A DNA stretch of 64,000 nucleotides, from assembly GCF_011050055.1 (NCBI RefSeq), contig NZ_DRGM01000210.1:1-64000 (forward strand), in the 5' to 3' direction. Below the pieces are notes generated by a model. That model searched no databases. It saw only the letters and a list, made by a program, of their open reading frames with translations, and was not told the origin of the DNA. Position numbers and translations under genes: made by a program. Below, piece by piece: positions 45,329 to 55,363 of the stretch. Every line of letters starts with the position of its first letter. Positions within the stretch are counted from its first letter, which is position 1. The DNA is from Pseudoalteromonas prydzensis. GTDB lineage: Bacteria > Pseudomonadota > Gammaproteobacteria > Enterobacterales > Alteromonadaceae.

Positions 45329-45943
45329 ATGAGCGCATTAATTAACCAGCTAAGCGATGTAAAAATCTACTTTTTAGATAATTTTGATTCATTTAGTTAT
45401 AACTTAGTCGATGAACTTTCTATGTTAGGCAGCGATTTAGTGGTATATCGTAACAACATAGATGCACAGCTGATTTTTGACAAAATGTGCGGCGAGTCTA
45501 AAGCGGTTATTTTAGTCCTTTCACCAGGTCCAGGCACGCCCACAGCAGCGGGGTGTTTAATGGCCTTAATAGAGTTATGTAAAGGCCGTTTCCCGATGTT
45601 AGGGATATGTTTAGGTCAACAAGCGCTGACACAAAGTTATGGCGGTGTTATCGGTCATGCTGGCGAAACTGTCCATGGGAAATCATCCATTATTGAGCTG
45701 GGTGAACACCCTGTTTTTGCCGGAATGGGAAAACGTATGCCAGTGGCCCGCTATCATTCTCTAATGGCCACTAAAGTACCACCGAGTGTAGCCGTGATAG
45801 CTCATTATGAAACAATCCCGATGGCAATTTATCACCACGACGATAAAGCGCTGGGGTATCAATTTCATCCAGAGTCTATTTTGACGCCAAATGGCGCCGC
45901 GCTACTTCAACAAAGTATGCAATTTTTAGCCAATGCACAGTAG
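45329..45943 (+). CDS. trpG: Anthranilate synthase component II, glutamine amidotransferase
   Basis: The 204-residue class I glutamine amidotransferase provides ammonia to TrpE. It has the oxyanion motif LSPGPGTPTAAG, the catalytic cysteine in MLGICLGQQAL, and the His-Glu of the triad in GYQFHPESIL. It is a separate gene rather than the TrpG-TrpD fusion of enterics. It begins one base past trpE and lies 11 bases before trpD, with a good ribosome-binding site. Confidence 0.95.
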   Translation: MSALINQLSDVKIYFLDNFDSFSYNLVDELSMLGSDLVVYRNNIDAQLIFDKMCGESKAVILVLSPGPGTPTAAGCLMALIELCKGRFPMLGICLGQQALTQSYGGVIGHAGETVHGKSSIIELGEHPVFAGMGKRMPVARYHSLMATKVPPSVAVIAHYETIPMAIYHHDDKALGYQFHPESILTPNGAALLQQSMQFLANAQ

Positions 45944-45954
45944 TAGAGGATCGT

Positions 45955-47028
45955 ATGTCAGTAAACCAACAATCAGCCAGTGAGGCGAGCATTGGCGCAA
46001 TGATTGATGTGTTATTAACGCAATCATCATTAAGCTTTAGTCAAAGTCGGCAGTTATTTGATGCCATCATGCAGGGCAATGTAAACGACATTGAACTGGC
46101 TGCTATTTTAGTTGCGTTAAAAATTAAAGGTGAAGTAAGCGATGAAATCGCCGGCGCGGCAGCGTCAATGCGTGCCAACGCGGTGCCATTTACAACAACA
46201 GCAAGCAATTTAGCGGATAGCTGTGGCACCGGTGGCGATGGCTCAAATACCATCAATATTAGTACTACCGCGGCAATCCTTGCTGCGGCCTGCGGTGTCA
46301 ATATGGTTAAACATGGTAACCGCAGCGTATCGAGTAACTCCGGCTCTGCCGATTTACTCAAAGCGCTGGGCATTAATATAGATATGACACCTGCACAAGC
46401 CGTTATGTGCTTAGAGCAAACCGGCTTTACCTTTTTGTTTGCGCCCCATTACCACAGCGGAGTTCGTCATGCGATGGGCGTACGTACCACCTTAAAAACC
46501 CGCACTATCTTTAATATATTAGGCCCATTGGCAAACCCTGCAGCGCCTGATGTACAACTGCTGGGCGTATATGACGAAAGTTTATGCCTGCCAATGGCGC
46601 AAACCTTAAAAACGCTCGGCACACCGCGTGCTATGGTCGTGCATGGCTCAGGCACCGATGAAATCGCCTTGCATGGTAAAACCACCGTCGCAGAGCTAAA
46701 TAATGGTGAGATCACTCAATACACGCTGCTCCCTGCGGATTTTGGTCTTGCAAACTATTCACTTGAACAATTAGCCGGTGAAGGGCCAGAATATAACGCC
46801 AAGGCAAGTCGCGCGATTTTAGCGGGTAACGGCACTGACGCACACAATGCGGCCATCATTGTCAACGTTGCCGCGTTACTTTATTTAACCAATAAAGCCG
46901 ACGATTTTAAAAGTGCAGCCATGCAAGTTAAAGAGGTTTTACAAAGCGGCCGCGCATTAAGCACATTAAATGCCATAGTAGAGCAAAGTAATAAAGCAGT
47001 AACAAATTCAGAGGTAACTAATGGCTAA
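45955..47028 (+). CDS. trpD: Anthranilate phosphoribosyltransferase
   Basis: TrpD joins anthranilate to PRPP. The 357-residue product has the PRPP-binding glycine loop DSCGTGGDGSNTINIST, the KHGNRSVSSNSGSAD motif, and the anthranilate site HYHSGVRHAMGVRTTL. The C-terminal part is standard. Its stop overlaps the trpC-F start by eight bases, so translation is coupled. Confidence 0.96.
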   Translation: MSVNQQSASEASIGAMIDVLLTQSSLSFSQSRQLFDAIMQGNVNDIELAAILVALKIKGEVSDEIAGAAASMRANAVPFTTTASNLADSCGTGGDGSNTINISTTAAILAAACGVNMVKHGNRSVSSNSGSADLLKALGINIDMTPAQAVMCLEQTGFTFLFAPHYHSGVRHAMGVRTTLKTRTIFNILGPLANPAAPDVQLLGVYDESLCLPMAQTLKTLGTPRAMVVHGSGTDEIALHGKTTVAELNNGEITQYTLLPADFGLANYSLEQLAGEGPEYNAKASRAILAGNGTDAHNAAIIVNVAALLYLTNKADDFKSAAMQVKEVLQSGRALSTLNAIVEQSNKAVTNSEVTNG

Positions 47029-48385
47029 TGTATTAGACAAAATAGTCGCAGATAAAAAAATAGAGCTCGCAGCGCGTAAAGCCAAGCGCCCGCTTGAGAG
47101 CTTTAAACATCAAGCAGTGCCAACAAAGCGCGATTTTTATAAAGCCCTTGCAGCACCTGGCACGCAGTTTATTTTGGAATGTAAAAAGGCCTCACCTTCT
47201 AAAGGCCTTATTCGTGAACCGTTTGATTTAGCCGAGATCACTGGGGTTTATAAAAACTACGCCAGCTGTATTAGCGTATTAACCGATGAAAAATATTTTC
47301 AGGGTAGTTTTGATTACTTAGAGTTTGTCCGCAGCCAAGTTGAGCAGCCATTGATCTGCAAAGATTTCTTTATTGATGAATACCAAATTTATATGGCACG
47401 CATTTATGGCGGCGATGCTATTTTATTAATGCTTTCGGTACTTGATGATGAACAGTATCAACAACTTGCTGCGGTCGCGCACAGCTTAAACATGGCAATC
47501 CTCACCGAAGTGAGTAACGAAGCTGAAGTACATCGAGCCCTTGCACTCAATGCGCAAATTATTGGTATTAATAACCGTGATTTACGTGATTTGAGCACAA
47601 ACTTAGCTACCACAGAGGCACTACGAAAGCTAATTCCTGATAACAAAGTGGTTATTTCCGAATCCGGTATTTATACCCATCAAGATGTGAAACGCCTTGC
47701 GCCTTTGTGTAATGGCTTTTTAATCGGTAGTTCACTGATGGCTGAGCGTGATTTAGAGCGCGCTTGTCGTAGCGTGATTTTAGGCGAAAACAAAGTCTGT
47801 GGCTTAACCCGCAGCGAAGATGCCATTAACGCCTATAACAGCGGCGCGGTATTTGGTGGGCTTATTTTTGCACCTAAATCACCCCGTTATGTTGACTTAG
47901 ATTGTGCTTTGCAAATTACCCAAAGCGCCCCGCTTGCCTTCGTGGGTGTATTTGTCAATGCCAGCATTGCTGAAGTCGTAGAGCACGCGCAAAGCTTAAA
48001 ACTTGCAGCCGTACAATTACATGGTCAAGAAGACCAAACCTACATTAACCAGTTGCGCCCCTTACTACCAAGCAGTTGCCAGATTTGGAAAGCACAAGCC
48101 GTGCAAGACAATTTGCCTGCGCCTGTTGATGGGGTTGATCGTCACTTATACGACACCCACAGCGATACACAAGCGGGCGGCACAGGTAACACGTTTGATT
48201 GGTCAATTTTAGAACATGCCAGCAGCCCATTTATGCTTGCTGGTGGCTTAAATGCAAACAACATTCAAGGTGCATTATACCAAGGCGCTCATGGCCTCGA
48301 CCTAAACTCAGGGGTTGAGCAAAGTGCCGGTAAAAAATGCCAAAACAAATTAAATGATGCGTTTATCAGCATCCGTAAATATTGA
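47021..48385 (+). CDS. trpC: Bifunctional indole-3-glycerol-phosphate synthase / phosphoribosylanthranilate isomerase
   Basis: The 454-residue protein is the enteric-type TrpC-TrpF fusion. The synthase half (about 1-255) has [46 protein letters not shown] and VISESGIY. The isomerase half (about 256-454) has [11 protein letters not shown] (Cys262), [25 protein letters not shown], the Asp in [14 protein letters not shown] and [10 protein letters not shown]. It catalyses the third and fourth steps. It begins within the end of trpD and is seven bases from trpB. Confidence 0.96.
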   Translation: MANVLDKIVADKKIELAARKAKRPLESFKHQAVPTKRDFYKALAAPGTQFILECKKASPSKGLIREPFDLAEITGVYKNYASCISVLTDEKYFQGSFDYLEFVRSQVEQPLICKDFFIDEYQIYMARIYGGDAILLMLSVLDDEQYQQLAAVAHSLNMAILTEVSNEAEVHRALALNAQIIGINNRDLRDLSTNLATTEALRKLIPDNKVVISESGIYTHQDVKRLAPLCNGFLIGSSLMAERDLERACRSVILGENKVCGLTRSEDAINAYNSGAVFGGLIFAPKSPRYVDLDCALQITQSAPLAFVGVFVNASIAEVVEHAQSLKLAAVQLHGQEDQTYINQLRPLLPSSCQIWKAQAVQDNLPAPVDGVDRHLYDTHSDTQAGGTGNTFDWSILEHASSPFMLAGGLNANNIQGALYQGAHGLDLNSGVEQSAGKKCQNKLNDAFISIRKY

Positions 48386-48392
48386 GGTTTCT

Positions 48393-49577
48393 ATGAATAA
48401 TCCAGCTTACTTCGGCGAATTTGGCGGCATGTTTGTCCCAGAATTGCTAGTCCCTGCGCTAAAGCAACTCGAACATGAATTTAATAAATCACAAACAGAT
48501 CCGGCTTTTCAAGCTGAACTGGAAGAGTTACTTAATGAATATGCAGGGCGTCCTACACCACTGACATTAACGCGTAACTTAATTAAAAATCCAAAAGTAA
48601 AATTATACTTAAAGCGTGAAGACTTACTGCACGGCGGCGCTCATAAAACCAATCAAGTGTTAGGCCAAGCACTGCTAACAAAACGCATGGGCAAAAAAGA
48701 GGTTATTGCTGAAACCGGCGCTGGCCAGCACGGGGTTGCCACGGCGCTAGCCTGTGCATTATTGGGTTTAAAATGTCGTATTTACATGGGTGCTAAAGAT
48801 GTTGAACGTCAGCAGCCAAACGTGTTCAGAATGAAATTAATGGGCGCTACCGTTATTCCTGTTACCGCAGGCTCTGGCACACTCAAAGATGCCGTAAATG
48901 AAGCGCTGCGTGATTGGTCTGCAAATTACCAACAAGCCCATTACTTACTTGGCACAGCGGCAGGCCCGCACCCATTCCCTACTATCGTTCGAGAGTTCCA
49001 AAAAGTAATTGGTGAAGAAGCAAAGCAGCAAGTATTAAAAGCAGAAGGTCGCCTGCCTGATGCCGTACTTGCTTGTGTGGGTGGTGGCTCTAACGCCATT
49101 GGTATGTTTACTGATTTTATTGATGAACCAAGCGTTAAACTGATTGGTGTAGAGCCTGCTGGTAAAGGCCTTGATACCCATGAACATGGTGCCACTATCT
49201 GTAAAGGCACAAAAGGCATTTTACACGGGACTTATACCTATATTATGCAAAATGATGATGGCCAAATCGAAGAGTCTTACTCGGTTTCAGCAGGTCTTGA
49301 TTACCCAGCGGTAGGCCCACAACATGCATTTTTACATGAAACGGGCCGCGCACAATATGTGGGCATTACCGATACAGAGGCATTAGAAGCATTCCAATTA
49401 TTGGCTAAAAACGAAGGCATTATCCCAGCGCTTGAATCAAGCCATGCCCTTGCCTACGCATTAAAATATGCTGAGCAACAAACAGAAGACACCATTTTAG
49501 TGGTGAATTTAAGTGGTCGCGGCGACAAAGACTTAGCACACGTTATGGATGTACTTTCAAAAGGAGATCAACTATGA
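48393..49577 (+). CDS. trpB: Tryptophan synthase beta chain
   Basis: TrpB joins indole and serine using pyridoxal phosphate. The 394-residue product has the PLP lysine in [15 protein letters not shown] (Lys about 87), the [17 protein letters not shown] segment, the phosphate loop GGGSNAIG, and [16 protein letters not shown]. The start at 48393 ([14 protein letters not shown]) has gaggt eight bases before it; the in-frame ATG upstream at 48354 would extend into trpC. Its stop overlaps the trpA start by four bases. Confidence 0.96.
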   Translation: MNNPAYFGEFGGMFVPELLVPALKQLEHEFNKSQTDPAFQAELEELLNEYAGRPTPLTLTRNLIKNPKVKLYLKREDLLHGGAHKTNQVLGQALLTKRMGKKEVIAETGAGQHGVATALACALLGLKCRIYMGAKDVERQQPNVFRMKLMGATVIPVTAGSGTLKDAVNEALRDWSANYQQAHYLLGTAAGPHPFPTIVREFQKVIGEEAKQQVLKAEGRLPDAVLACVGGGSNAIGMFTDFIDEPSVKLIGVEPAGKGLDTHEHGATICKGTKGILHGTYTYIMQNDDGQIEESYSVSAGLDYPAVGPQHAFLHETGRAQYVGITDTEALEAFQLLAKNEGIIPALESSHALAYALKYAEQQTEDTILVVNLSGRGDKDLAHVMDVLSKGDQL

Positions 49578-50404
49578 GCCAAGCAACCCCGCTAAAAACA
49601 GATCGCTACGGAAAAATGTTCGCCGCATTAAGCGAGCAAAATCAAGGCTCATTTGTGCCCTTCGTGACCATTGGCGATCCCAACAAAGAACTCAGTGTTG
49701 AAATCATCAAAAGCTTAATTGATGGTGGTGCAGATGCCTTAGAGCTGGGTATTCCATTTTCAGATCCAATCGCAGATGGCCCAGTTATTCAAGCCGCGAA
49801 CATTCGCGCCCTTGAGGTTAATATTAACACCCAAGATTGCTTTGATATTATTAAGCAAGTACGTGAATACAATGCTGATATTCCAATTGGTTTATTACTG
49901 TATTCAAACTTAGTATTCAAACGCGGTTTAGAGGCTTTTTATAAAGACGCCAAAGCGGTGGGTGTTGATTCAATTTTAGTGGCAGACGTACCGCTGCATG
50001 AATCTAAAATGTTTCGCAAAGCTGCAATGAGCAATGGCATCGACCCAATTTTTATTGCCACGCCTAACGCACCCGATGATACATTACGTGAATGTGCCTC
50101 TTATGGCCGTGGTTATACCTATTTGCTTTCACGCGCGGGTGTAACAGGCACTGAAACCAAGGCACAAATGCCAGCCTCTTCTATCGTCACTAAGTTAAAA
50201 GAATACCACAGTGCGCCTGCGTTACTTGGCTTTGGTATTTCTACCCCAGAGGATGTAAAAGCAGCACTCAATGCCGGTGCTGCAGGGGCAATATCTGGCT
50301 CTGCCGTGGTTAAAATTATTGCAGCAAACTTGGACAACCCAGACGCGATGCTCAGCGGTTTAACAGCGTTTGTAGCGAGTATGAAAGCTGCAACAGCACT
50401 GTAA
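49574..50404 (+). CDS. trpA: Tryptophan synthase alpha chain
   Basis: TrpA cleaves indole-3-glycerol phosphate and passes indole to TrpB through the tunnel. The 276-residue product has the catalytic Glu in [19 protein letters not shown], the Asp in VADVPLHES, the loop motif [14 protein letters not shown] and the phosphate site [10 protein letters not shown] and [12 protein letters not shown]. It ends the operon, followed by an intrinsic terminator 16 bases later. Confidence 0.96.
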   Translation: MSQATPLKTDRYGKMFAALSEQNQGSFVPFVTIGDPNKELSVEIIKSLIDGGADALELGIPFSDPIADGPVIQAANIRALEVNINTQDCFDIIKQVREYNADIPIGLLLYSNLVFKRGLEAFYKDAKAVGVDSILVADVPLHESKMFRKAAMSNGIDPIFIATPNAPDDTLRECASYGRGYTYLLSRAGVTGTETKAQMPASSIVTKLKEYHSAPALLGFGISTPEDVKAALNAGAAGAISGSAVVKIIAANLDNPDAMLSGLTAFVASMKAATAL

Positions 50405-50420
50405 GTTATTGTAAAAATAC

Positions 50421-50442
50421 AAAGGGCCTATTCAGGCCCTTT
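50421..50442 (+). terminator. Intrinsic terminator after trpA
   Basis: The nine-base stem aaagggcct / aggccettt-type arms (50421-50429 and 50434-50442) close a four-base loop and are followed by a T-run. It ends the trp operon transcript. Confidence 0.85.
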
Positions 50443-50463
50443 TTGTTGGTTAAGATAAACGCT

Positions 50464-50733
50464 TCACACTCTGTCTTTCAATGCTTTAGCGGCTTTAAAC
50501 ACCGGCTTATTAGCCCCTGCAATTTCAATCACCGCGCCGGTTTGTGGGTTGCGCCCTGTGCGTGCTGGGTAATAACTCAAGGCAAATGTACCAAAACCAT
50601 TAATTTGTACTTGATCGCCTTCTGACAATGATTTTGTAATAACAGCTAGCATGCTTGACAAAGCCGCTTGAGAATCTTTCTTGGTTAATTCACTGTGCGC
50701 TGACATAGCATTGATAAGGTCTGCTTTATTCAT
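50464..50733 (-). CDS. HU-family nucleoid DNA-binding protein
   Basis: The 89-residue product is a typical HU/IHF-type protein, with the helical N-terminus MNKADLINAMSAHSELTKKD, QVQINGFGTFALSYYPARTGRNPQTG, and the beta-arm with the DNA-intercalating proline in GANKPVFKAAKALKDRV. The arm sequence is HU-like rather than IhfA/IhfB. It is separated from trpA by a terminator and transcribed towards it. Which HU paralog of the organism this is cannot be told. Confidence 0.92.
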   Translation of the reverse strand: MNKADLINAMSAHSELTKKDSQAALSSMLAVITKSLSEGDQVQINGFGTFALSYYPARTGRNPQTGAVIEIAGANKPVFKAAKALKDRV

Positions 50734-50906
50734 AAAATGCTCCTAAAAATACCACTTACTCTGTGACTGTTCAGTGGATCTTGGTAATGATTGATACAAA
50801 GGCACGCAGGCTAAGGGTTAGTAACCACTAAGTCAACCTTGTAAATAACACAATAAGTTGATACAACCTGTGCAATTATTTTTTAGCATCACATTTTGAG
50901 CAGTAT

Positions 50907-51500
50907 ATGCATGCATTAATCGAGTTTATTCCGTTAGTTTTATTTTTTGCGGTCTTCAAGTTAGTTGATATTTACTGGGCAACAGCGCTTTTGATGGGCA
51001 CCACGCTTATTCAAGTTGCTTATTGTTATTTTAAAACAGGCAAGGTACCAACACGGCAGTGGTTATTTTTTGCCATCGCCGTCATTTTGGGCACGTTAAC
51101 ACTCGTATTTCATGATGAACAATTTGTAAAATGGAAAGCCACAATCATTTATGCGGTGTTGTCTTTAACATTATTAATCAGCCGCTACTTTATGGGTAAA
51201 AATCTAGTCAAACAAGCACTGAGTGCGGTGTTAAATAATACCACAGAGACAGAGCAAGCCATTAGCGTACCTGAACCACTGTGGGACAAACTCAACCTAC
51301 TTTGGATAGCGATCACAGCAGCAATAGCAGCGCTAAATATTTATATCGCCTATAATTTCTCTCTCGATTTTTGGGTTAACTTTAAAGTATTTGGGCTGAT
51401 GGCTATTACCTTTATCAGTATTTTTGCCACTATCATCATGTTGTATAAATATTTACCTGATGAAGACGAGCCTAACAGCGACGATAGCAAGGCTTCTTAA
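50907..51500 (+). CDS. yciB: Inner-membrane septation protein YciB
   Basis: The 197-residue product has five or six membrane helices and the YciB/IspZ N-terminal signature LIEFIPLVLFFAVFKLVDIYWATALLMG, with RYFMGKNLVKQAL and WDKLNLLWIAITAAIAALNIY later. YciB affects cell-envelope integrity and septation in enterics. Its place near trp and yciI equals the enteric arrangement yciC-yciB-yciA near trp. Confidence 0.93.
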   Translation: MHALIEFIPLVLFFAVFKLVDIYWATALLMGTTLIQVAYCYFKTGKVPTRQWLFFAIAVILGTLTLVFHDEQFVKWKATIIYAVLSLTLLISRYFMGKNLVKQALSAVLNNTTETEQAISVPEPLWDKLNLLWIAITAAIAALNIYIAYNFSLDFWVNFKVFGLMAITFISIFATIIMLYKYLPDEDEPNSDDSKAS

Positions 51501-51560
51501 TGTCATAAATCTGTCGTCTGAGCTTGATAGTCTATTATACAAAATCACGCTGAGACGACC

Positions 51561-52202
51561 TTGAACGCCAATCAATACCGCTGGTTTGAATTTACACTGA
51601 TCTTTGTTTGCCTGCCTTTGTTGGGTTTTTACCTTCGCGCTCACCTTGCTAATTGGTTGATCCCCGCACTCATTGTATTAATGAGCGTCTGTGGCATGTT
51701 GCTACTTGGCGATCCTCACTTTAAGCGCTTTAGGCTCACCAGCTTTGGTGAATTTTCTGCCGTGAAACGCCGATTATTTAGTTTCTTTTTTATTGGCGCG
51801 CTCTTCTCAGGAGTATTTTACGGGATCATCAATCAAGGTAATTGGTTTTTGTTGCCGCGTAACTCGTTCCACGACTGGCTGATGTTGCTAGCGTTATATC
51901 CGTTATTATCGGTGCTGCCGCAAGAATTAATATTTCGAACCTACTTTTTTCATCGCTATAAACGCATCATGCCAAAGAAGAGCGTACGCATCGTGATCAG
52001 CGCCACTGTGTTTGCATTAGCGCATATTGTTTATGCTAACTGGGTGGCAATTCTACTGGCATTTATTGGTGGCTTATTGTTTTCATTTACCTACGCACAA
52101 AGTCGCTCTACCTTTGTGTGTGTGATTGAGCATAGTTTATGGGGACTGTGGATGTTTACCTTAGGCATAGGCCAGTATTTAGATTCTGCCGCAATGGCCT
52201 AA
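51561..52202 (+). CDS. CPBP-family intramembrane metalloprotease-like protein
   Basis: The 213-residue product has five to six membrane helices and the motifs of the CPBP (Abi) family: PQELIFRTYFFHRY (motif 1, normally EExxxR, here QExxxR), FALAHIVYANW (motif 2), and EHSLWGLWMFTLG (motif 3, with His but not the usual Asn). The first Glu of motif 1 being Gln and the motif-3 Asn missing make full proteolytic activity uncertain. The start is a TTG at 51561; no ATG lies before the first conserved helix. Functions in this family range from prenyl-protein processing to bacteriocin immunity. Confidence 0.78.
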   Translation: MNANQYRWFEFTLIFVCLPLLGFYLRAHLANWLIPALIVLMSVCGMLLLGDPHFKRFRLTSFGEFSAVKRRLFSFFFIGALFSGVFYGIINQGNWFLLPRNSFHDWLMLLALYPLLSVLPQELIFRTYFFHRYKRIMPKKSVRIVISATVFALAHIVYANWVAILLAFIGGLLFSFTYAQSRSTFVCVIEHSLWGLWMFTLGIGQYLDSAAMA

Positions 52203-52215
52203 CGTTAGCTAATAA

Positions 52216-52241
52216 AAAACCGTGCTGCTCAGCACGGTTTT
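52216..52241. terminator. Bidirectional terminator between the CPBP gene and the NSS symporter gene
   Basis: An 11-base perfect stem (aaaaccgtgct / agcacggtttt) with a four-base loop has A- and T-tracts on both flanks. It serves the two converging genes. Confidence 0.88.
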
Positions 52242-52264
52242 CTTGATAAACAGTCACAACTGCG

Positions 52265-53689
52265 TTAAAAGCCGAAAATACTCATCGCAAAAAACTTAGT
52301 GGCTACGGTATTTACAAATATCAGCAGTAAAATGACTGGAATAAAAGTTGAGAGTGAAAAATTAACGTATTTTTCAGTAAAACTGCCCGCATACCCTGGA
52401 CACCCTTGGCTTAGCTCTTCACTTAAACGTACTTTTTTCCAGCGATACATCACAAATAAACACACCATCAACCCATTCAGCGGTAATATAGTGTCGTAAA
52501 AAACATCATAAACGATATCAAACAAACTTTTCGAACCACTGCCATAATTAGTGAATGACGTTAAGCTCTCGACCATACCAAATGACATGGTACAAAGTAC
52601 GGTAAGCAAGCCAATGCTGCCCGTTAAAATCAATAATGCCATTTTACGGCTAATGCCTTTACGGTCACTTAGTGTTGCGGTTGGTACTTCAACAATCGAT
52701 ACCAACGATGTAATGGCGGCAAAAAATACTAATAAGAAAAATATAAATGCCACTATCGAGGCACCGATATAACCAATATCGGTTTGTAACGCGAGTAAGA
52801 TTTTCGGCAAGAATTCAAAAATCATCGACACTGAAGAATCTGATAACTTAGCCGGGTCAGTATCGGGGTTGAAACTAAAAATCGCCGGTAGCACCATTAA
52901 GCCTGCAATAAACGCCACCAATGAATCCGTTAATGCGACCATTTTAGCACTGCCCACAATGTCATCTTGTTTCGAGATATATGATGCGTATGTCATCAAA
53001 ATACCCATACCTAATGATAGCGAGAAAAACGCTTGCGCTAATGCACCGTTCAATACACTGGCATTCATTTTGGTAAAGTCAGGAATAATATAATACTTTA
53101 CACCCGCCATCGCATTATCCAGTGTCAACACATAAACCACCAATGCAATTAGCAAAACAAACAGCGCAGGCATTAAGAATTTAGCAGCTTTTTCAATGCC
53201 TTGTTTAACACCACCAACTAAAATTAAGTTCACTATGATAGCCACTGCCGCCATATAACCAAACACGCTAGAGCTGTTAATAAACACCCCAAAGCTTTTT
53301 GGATCAGCCAACACATCTAAGTTACCAATGGCAACTTGGCTCAAATAACCAAAAATCCAGACCGTTATTACCATATAGAAAACGGCTATCATAAACGGTG
53401 TTAATACCGCTAAAAAACCAGCAAAGCTCCACTTTTTATCATTACCCGATAATAATTTATACGAGCCAAGTGGATCTTTTTGCGCTTGGCGACCCATCGC
53501 CATTTCGGCCATCATCACCGGTAAACAAATAAACACCACAAATAACGCATAAACGAGTAAAAATGCACCGCCGCCATTTTTTGTAGCTGAGACAGGAAAC
53601 CCAACCAAATTACCAATACCTACCGCTGAACCAGCAGCCGCTAATATGAATCCGAGGCGGGAGCTAAAATGCTCACGAGTATCGCTCAT
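52265..53689 (-). CDS. Sodium-dependent transporter, NSS family
   Basis: The 474-residue product has 11-12 membrane helices and the NSS (LeuT/SNF) signatures: the N-terminal SRLGFILAAAGSAVGIGNLVGFP (sodium- and substrate-site loop in TM1) and FFAAITSLVSIVEVPTAT (TM8). NSS proteins couple the uptake of amino acids or similar compounds to sodium. The substrate is unknown. It is divergent from yciI and stands alone, ended by a shared terminator. Confidence 0.9.
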   Translation of the reverse strand: MSDTREHFSSRLGFILAAAGSAVGIGNLVGFPVSATKNGGGAFLLVYALFVVFICLPVMMAEMAMGRQAQKDPLGSYKLLSGNDKKWSFAGFLAVLTPFMIAVFYMVITVWIFGYLSQVAIGNLDVLADPKSFGVFINSSSVFGYMAAVAIIVNLILVGGVKQGIEKAAKFLMPALFVLLIALVVYVLTLDNAMAGVKYYIIPDFTKMNASVLNGALAQAFFSLSLGMGILMTYASYISKQDDIVGSAKMVALTDSLVAFIAGLMVLPAIFSFNPDTDPAKLSDSSVSMIFEFLPKILLALQTDIGYIGASIVAFIFFLLVFFAAITSLVSIVEVPTATLSDRKGISRKMALLILTGSIGLLTVLCTMSFGMVESLTSFTNYGSGSKSLFDIVYDVFYDTILPLNGLMVCLFVMYRWKKVRLSEELSQGCPGYAGSFTEKYVNFSLSTFIPVILLLIFVNTVATKFFAMSIFGF

Positions 53690-53901
53690 TTAAAAACCTT
53701 ATTATTATTTTCTATCATTCAAGCGACTCTACCAGTGTTGCAGTGAGGTTTTCAAGCAGATTCCGTTTAAAAATAGTTTAGTGCTGTAAACCCGCTTATT
53801 GATTGACCATAAAGCGAAAACTAATCGTAATTTATTCGCCTATTAAATCTGCTGTGCTAGTATCAGAGCAATTTCATACTATTAATATTAGAGAATACGC
53901 C

Positions 53902-54204
53902 ATGTTGTATATGATTTACTCAACTGATGTTGAAAATAGTTTAGAACACAGAAAAGCCGCCCGTCCGGCTCATTTAGCACGCTTACAAGCATTAGATGAA
54001 CAAGGCCGATTATTTACAGCAGGCCCGTTACCAGCGATTGATAGTGCGGATCCAGGTGAAGCTGGTTTTACTGGTTCTTTAGTGATTGCTGAGTTTGACT
54101 CTTTGGAAGCCGCGCGTGAATGGGCTGCTGCAGATCCATACGTAAGCGGTGGCGTTTATGATAATTCAGTAGTAAAACCGTTTAAAAAAGTGTTCCCTAG
54201 CTAA
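53902..54204 (+). CDS. yciI: YciI-family protein
   Basis: The 100-residue product belongs to the YciI/YCII family, a ferredoxin-like dimer with a conserved His-Asp pair thought to be catalytic, seen here as [17 protein letters not shown] and [23 protein letters not shown]. The ATG at 53902 ([13 protein letters not shown]) matches E. coli YciI in start and length. No enzymatic reaction is established for YciI in E. coli. It is a single gene. Confidence 0.9.
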   Translation: MLYMIYSTDVENSLEHRKAARPAHLARLQALDEQGRLFTAGPLPAIDSADPGEAGFTGSLVIAEFDSLEAAREWAAADPYVSGGVYDNSVVKPFKKVFPS

Positions 54205-54421
54205 ATAAAACCAACAACCAGATAGAATATTAGTCTTTATTTGACCAAGATATTAATTCAATTGCTATAATCACTTTGCACCAAATCACAATAATTCAGT
54301 GTTTGTTCACGGGTTGTTAATTAAGATCCGTTGTATTGAATCATAGAATTTAGTGGTTTTACTTGAATTTTAGCTACTTGGTTCATTACACTATTCAGGT
54401 CTGGTTTAGGAGTCTCCCATC

Positions 54422-54685
54422 ATGCGTACTGTGTTAGCTCTCAGCGTCGCCATCATTGTGCTATTTTTGAGTGTCTGTTCGACTAATAGCCAAGCTGCAC
54501 CTCAAGGTAACAAAACTGAGATAAATAAAAAACAAGCTGTTGAGCTTGCTAAAAAAACCGAAGATGGTAAAACTCTTAAAATTACCGTACTTAACGATAT
54601 TTATACCGTAAGAATTTTAAAATCGGACGGCCATGTCGTCGACGTTCATGTCAATAAAAAGACCGGCGAAGTGAAAAAGGATTAA
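54422..54685 (+). CDS. Small periplasmic PepSY-domain protein
   Basis: The 87-residue product has a signal sequence or lipobox-like region (VAIIVLFLSVCSTNSQAA) and one PepSY domain (about 35-85, KKQAVELAKKTEDGKTLKITVLNDIYTVRILKSDG). It begins the unit, four bases before the response-regulator gene. PepSY proteins bound to two-component genes often act as periplasmic modulators of the sensor kinase, which is inferred here from position. Confidence 0.8.
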   Translation: MRTVLALSVAIIVLFLSVCSTNSQAAPQGNKTEINKKQAVELAKKTEDGKTLKITVLNDIYTVRILKSDGHVVDVHVNKKTGEVKKD

Positions 54686-54688
54686 TAA

Positions 54689-55363
54689 ATGCGAATTTTA
54701 GTAATTGAAGATGATTTACACTTAGCAGATAACTTGCGTAATGCATTGGAAAAAGAACGCTACAGTGTTGACCTTTGTCATGATGGCGAAGCGGGTTTAT
54801 TCCACATCACAGAATACCCTCTTGATATGGCTGTGGTTGATTTAGGTTTACCAAAAATAGACGGTATTGAGCTTATCAATAAAGCCCGAGCCCAAGGGAT
54901 CACCATTCCAATCCTTATTTTAACAGCACGAGATCGTTGGCAAGACAAGGTTGAAGGGCTTGATTCCGGTGCTGATGACTATTTAACAAAACCATTTCAT
55001 GTTGAAGAGTTAATCGCTCGTTGTAACGCGCTTATTCGTCGCAGTGCAGGTAAAGCAAACCCAGAAATGACGGCCGGACCAATTAAAATTCACACCCGTT
55101 CACAACAAGTGTGGGTTGATGATAGAGAGTTAAGCCTGACCGCCTACGAATACAAAGTACTTGAGTATTTAATGGTTAATCCACAAAAAGTGATCTCTAA
55201 ATCTGAGTTGACAGAGCATATTTATGACCAAGATTTTGATTTAGATTCAAACGTAATCGAAGTATTCGTATTGCGCTTACGTAAAAAGCTAGATCCTGAT
55301 GGCACACTTAACCCTGTAGAAACACTGCGCGGACGCGGTTACAGGCTTAAAAGTCAGTGGTAG
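54689..55363 (+). CDS. OmpR/PhoP-family response regulator
   Basis: The 224-residue product has a receiver domain (phospho-Asp51 in VVDLGLPKIDG, Lys in TKPF at about 104) and a C-terminal winged helix (TAYEYKVLEYLMVNPQKVISKSELTEHIYD, RGRGYRLKSQW). The closest architecture is PhoP. It overlaps the kinase gene by seven bases. The pairing with PepSY and PhoQ-like genes supports a magnesium-, pH- or peptide-stress sensor, as in other PhoPQ systems. Confidence 0.92.
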   Translation: MRILVIEDDLHLADNLRNALEKERYSVDLCHDGEAGLFHITEYPLDMAVVDLGLPKIDGIELINKARAQGITIPILILTARDRWQDKVEGLDSGADDYLTKPFHVEELIARCNALIRRSAGKANPEMTAGPIKIHTRSQQVWVDDRELSLTAYEYKVLEYLMVNPQKVISKSELTEHIYDQDFDLDSNVIEVFVLRLRKKLDPDGTLNPVETLRGRGYRLKSQW

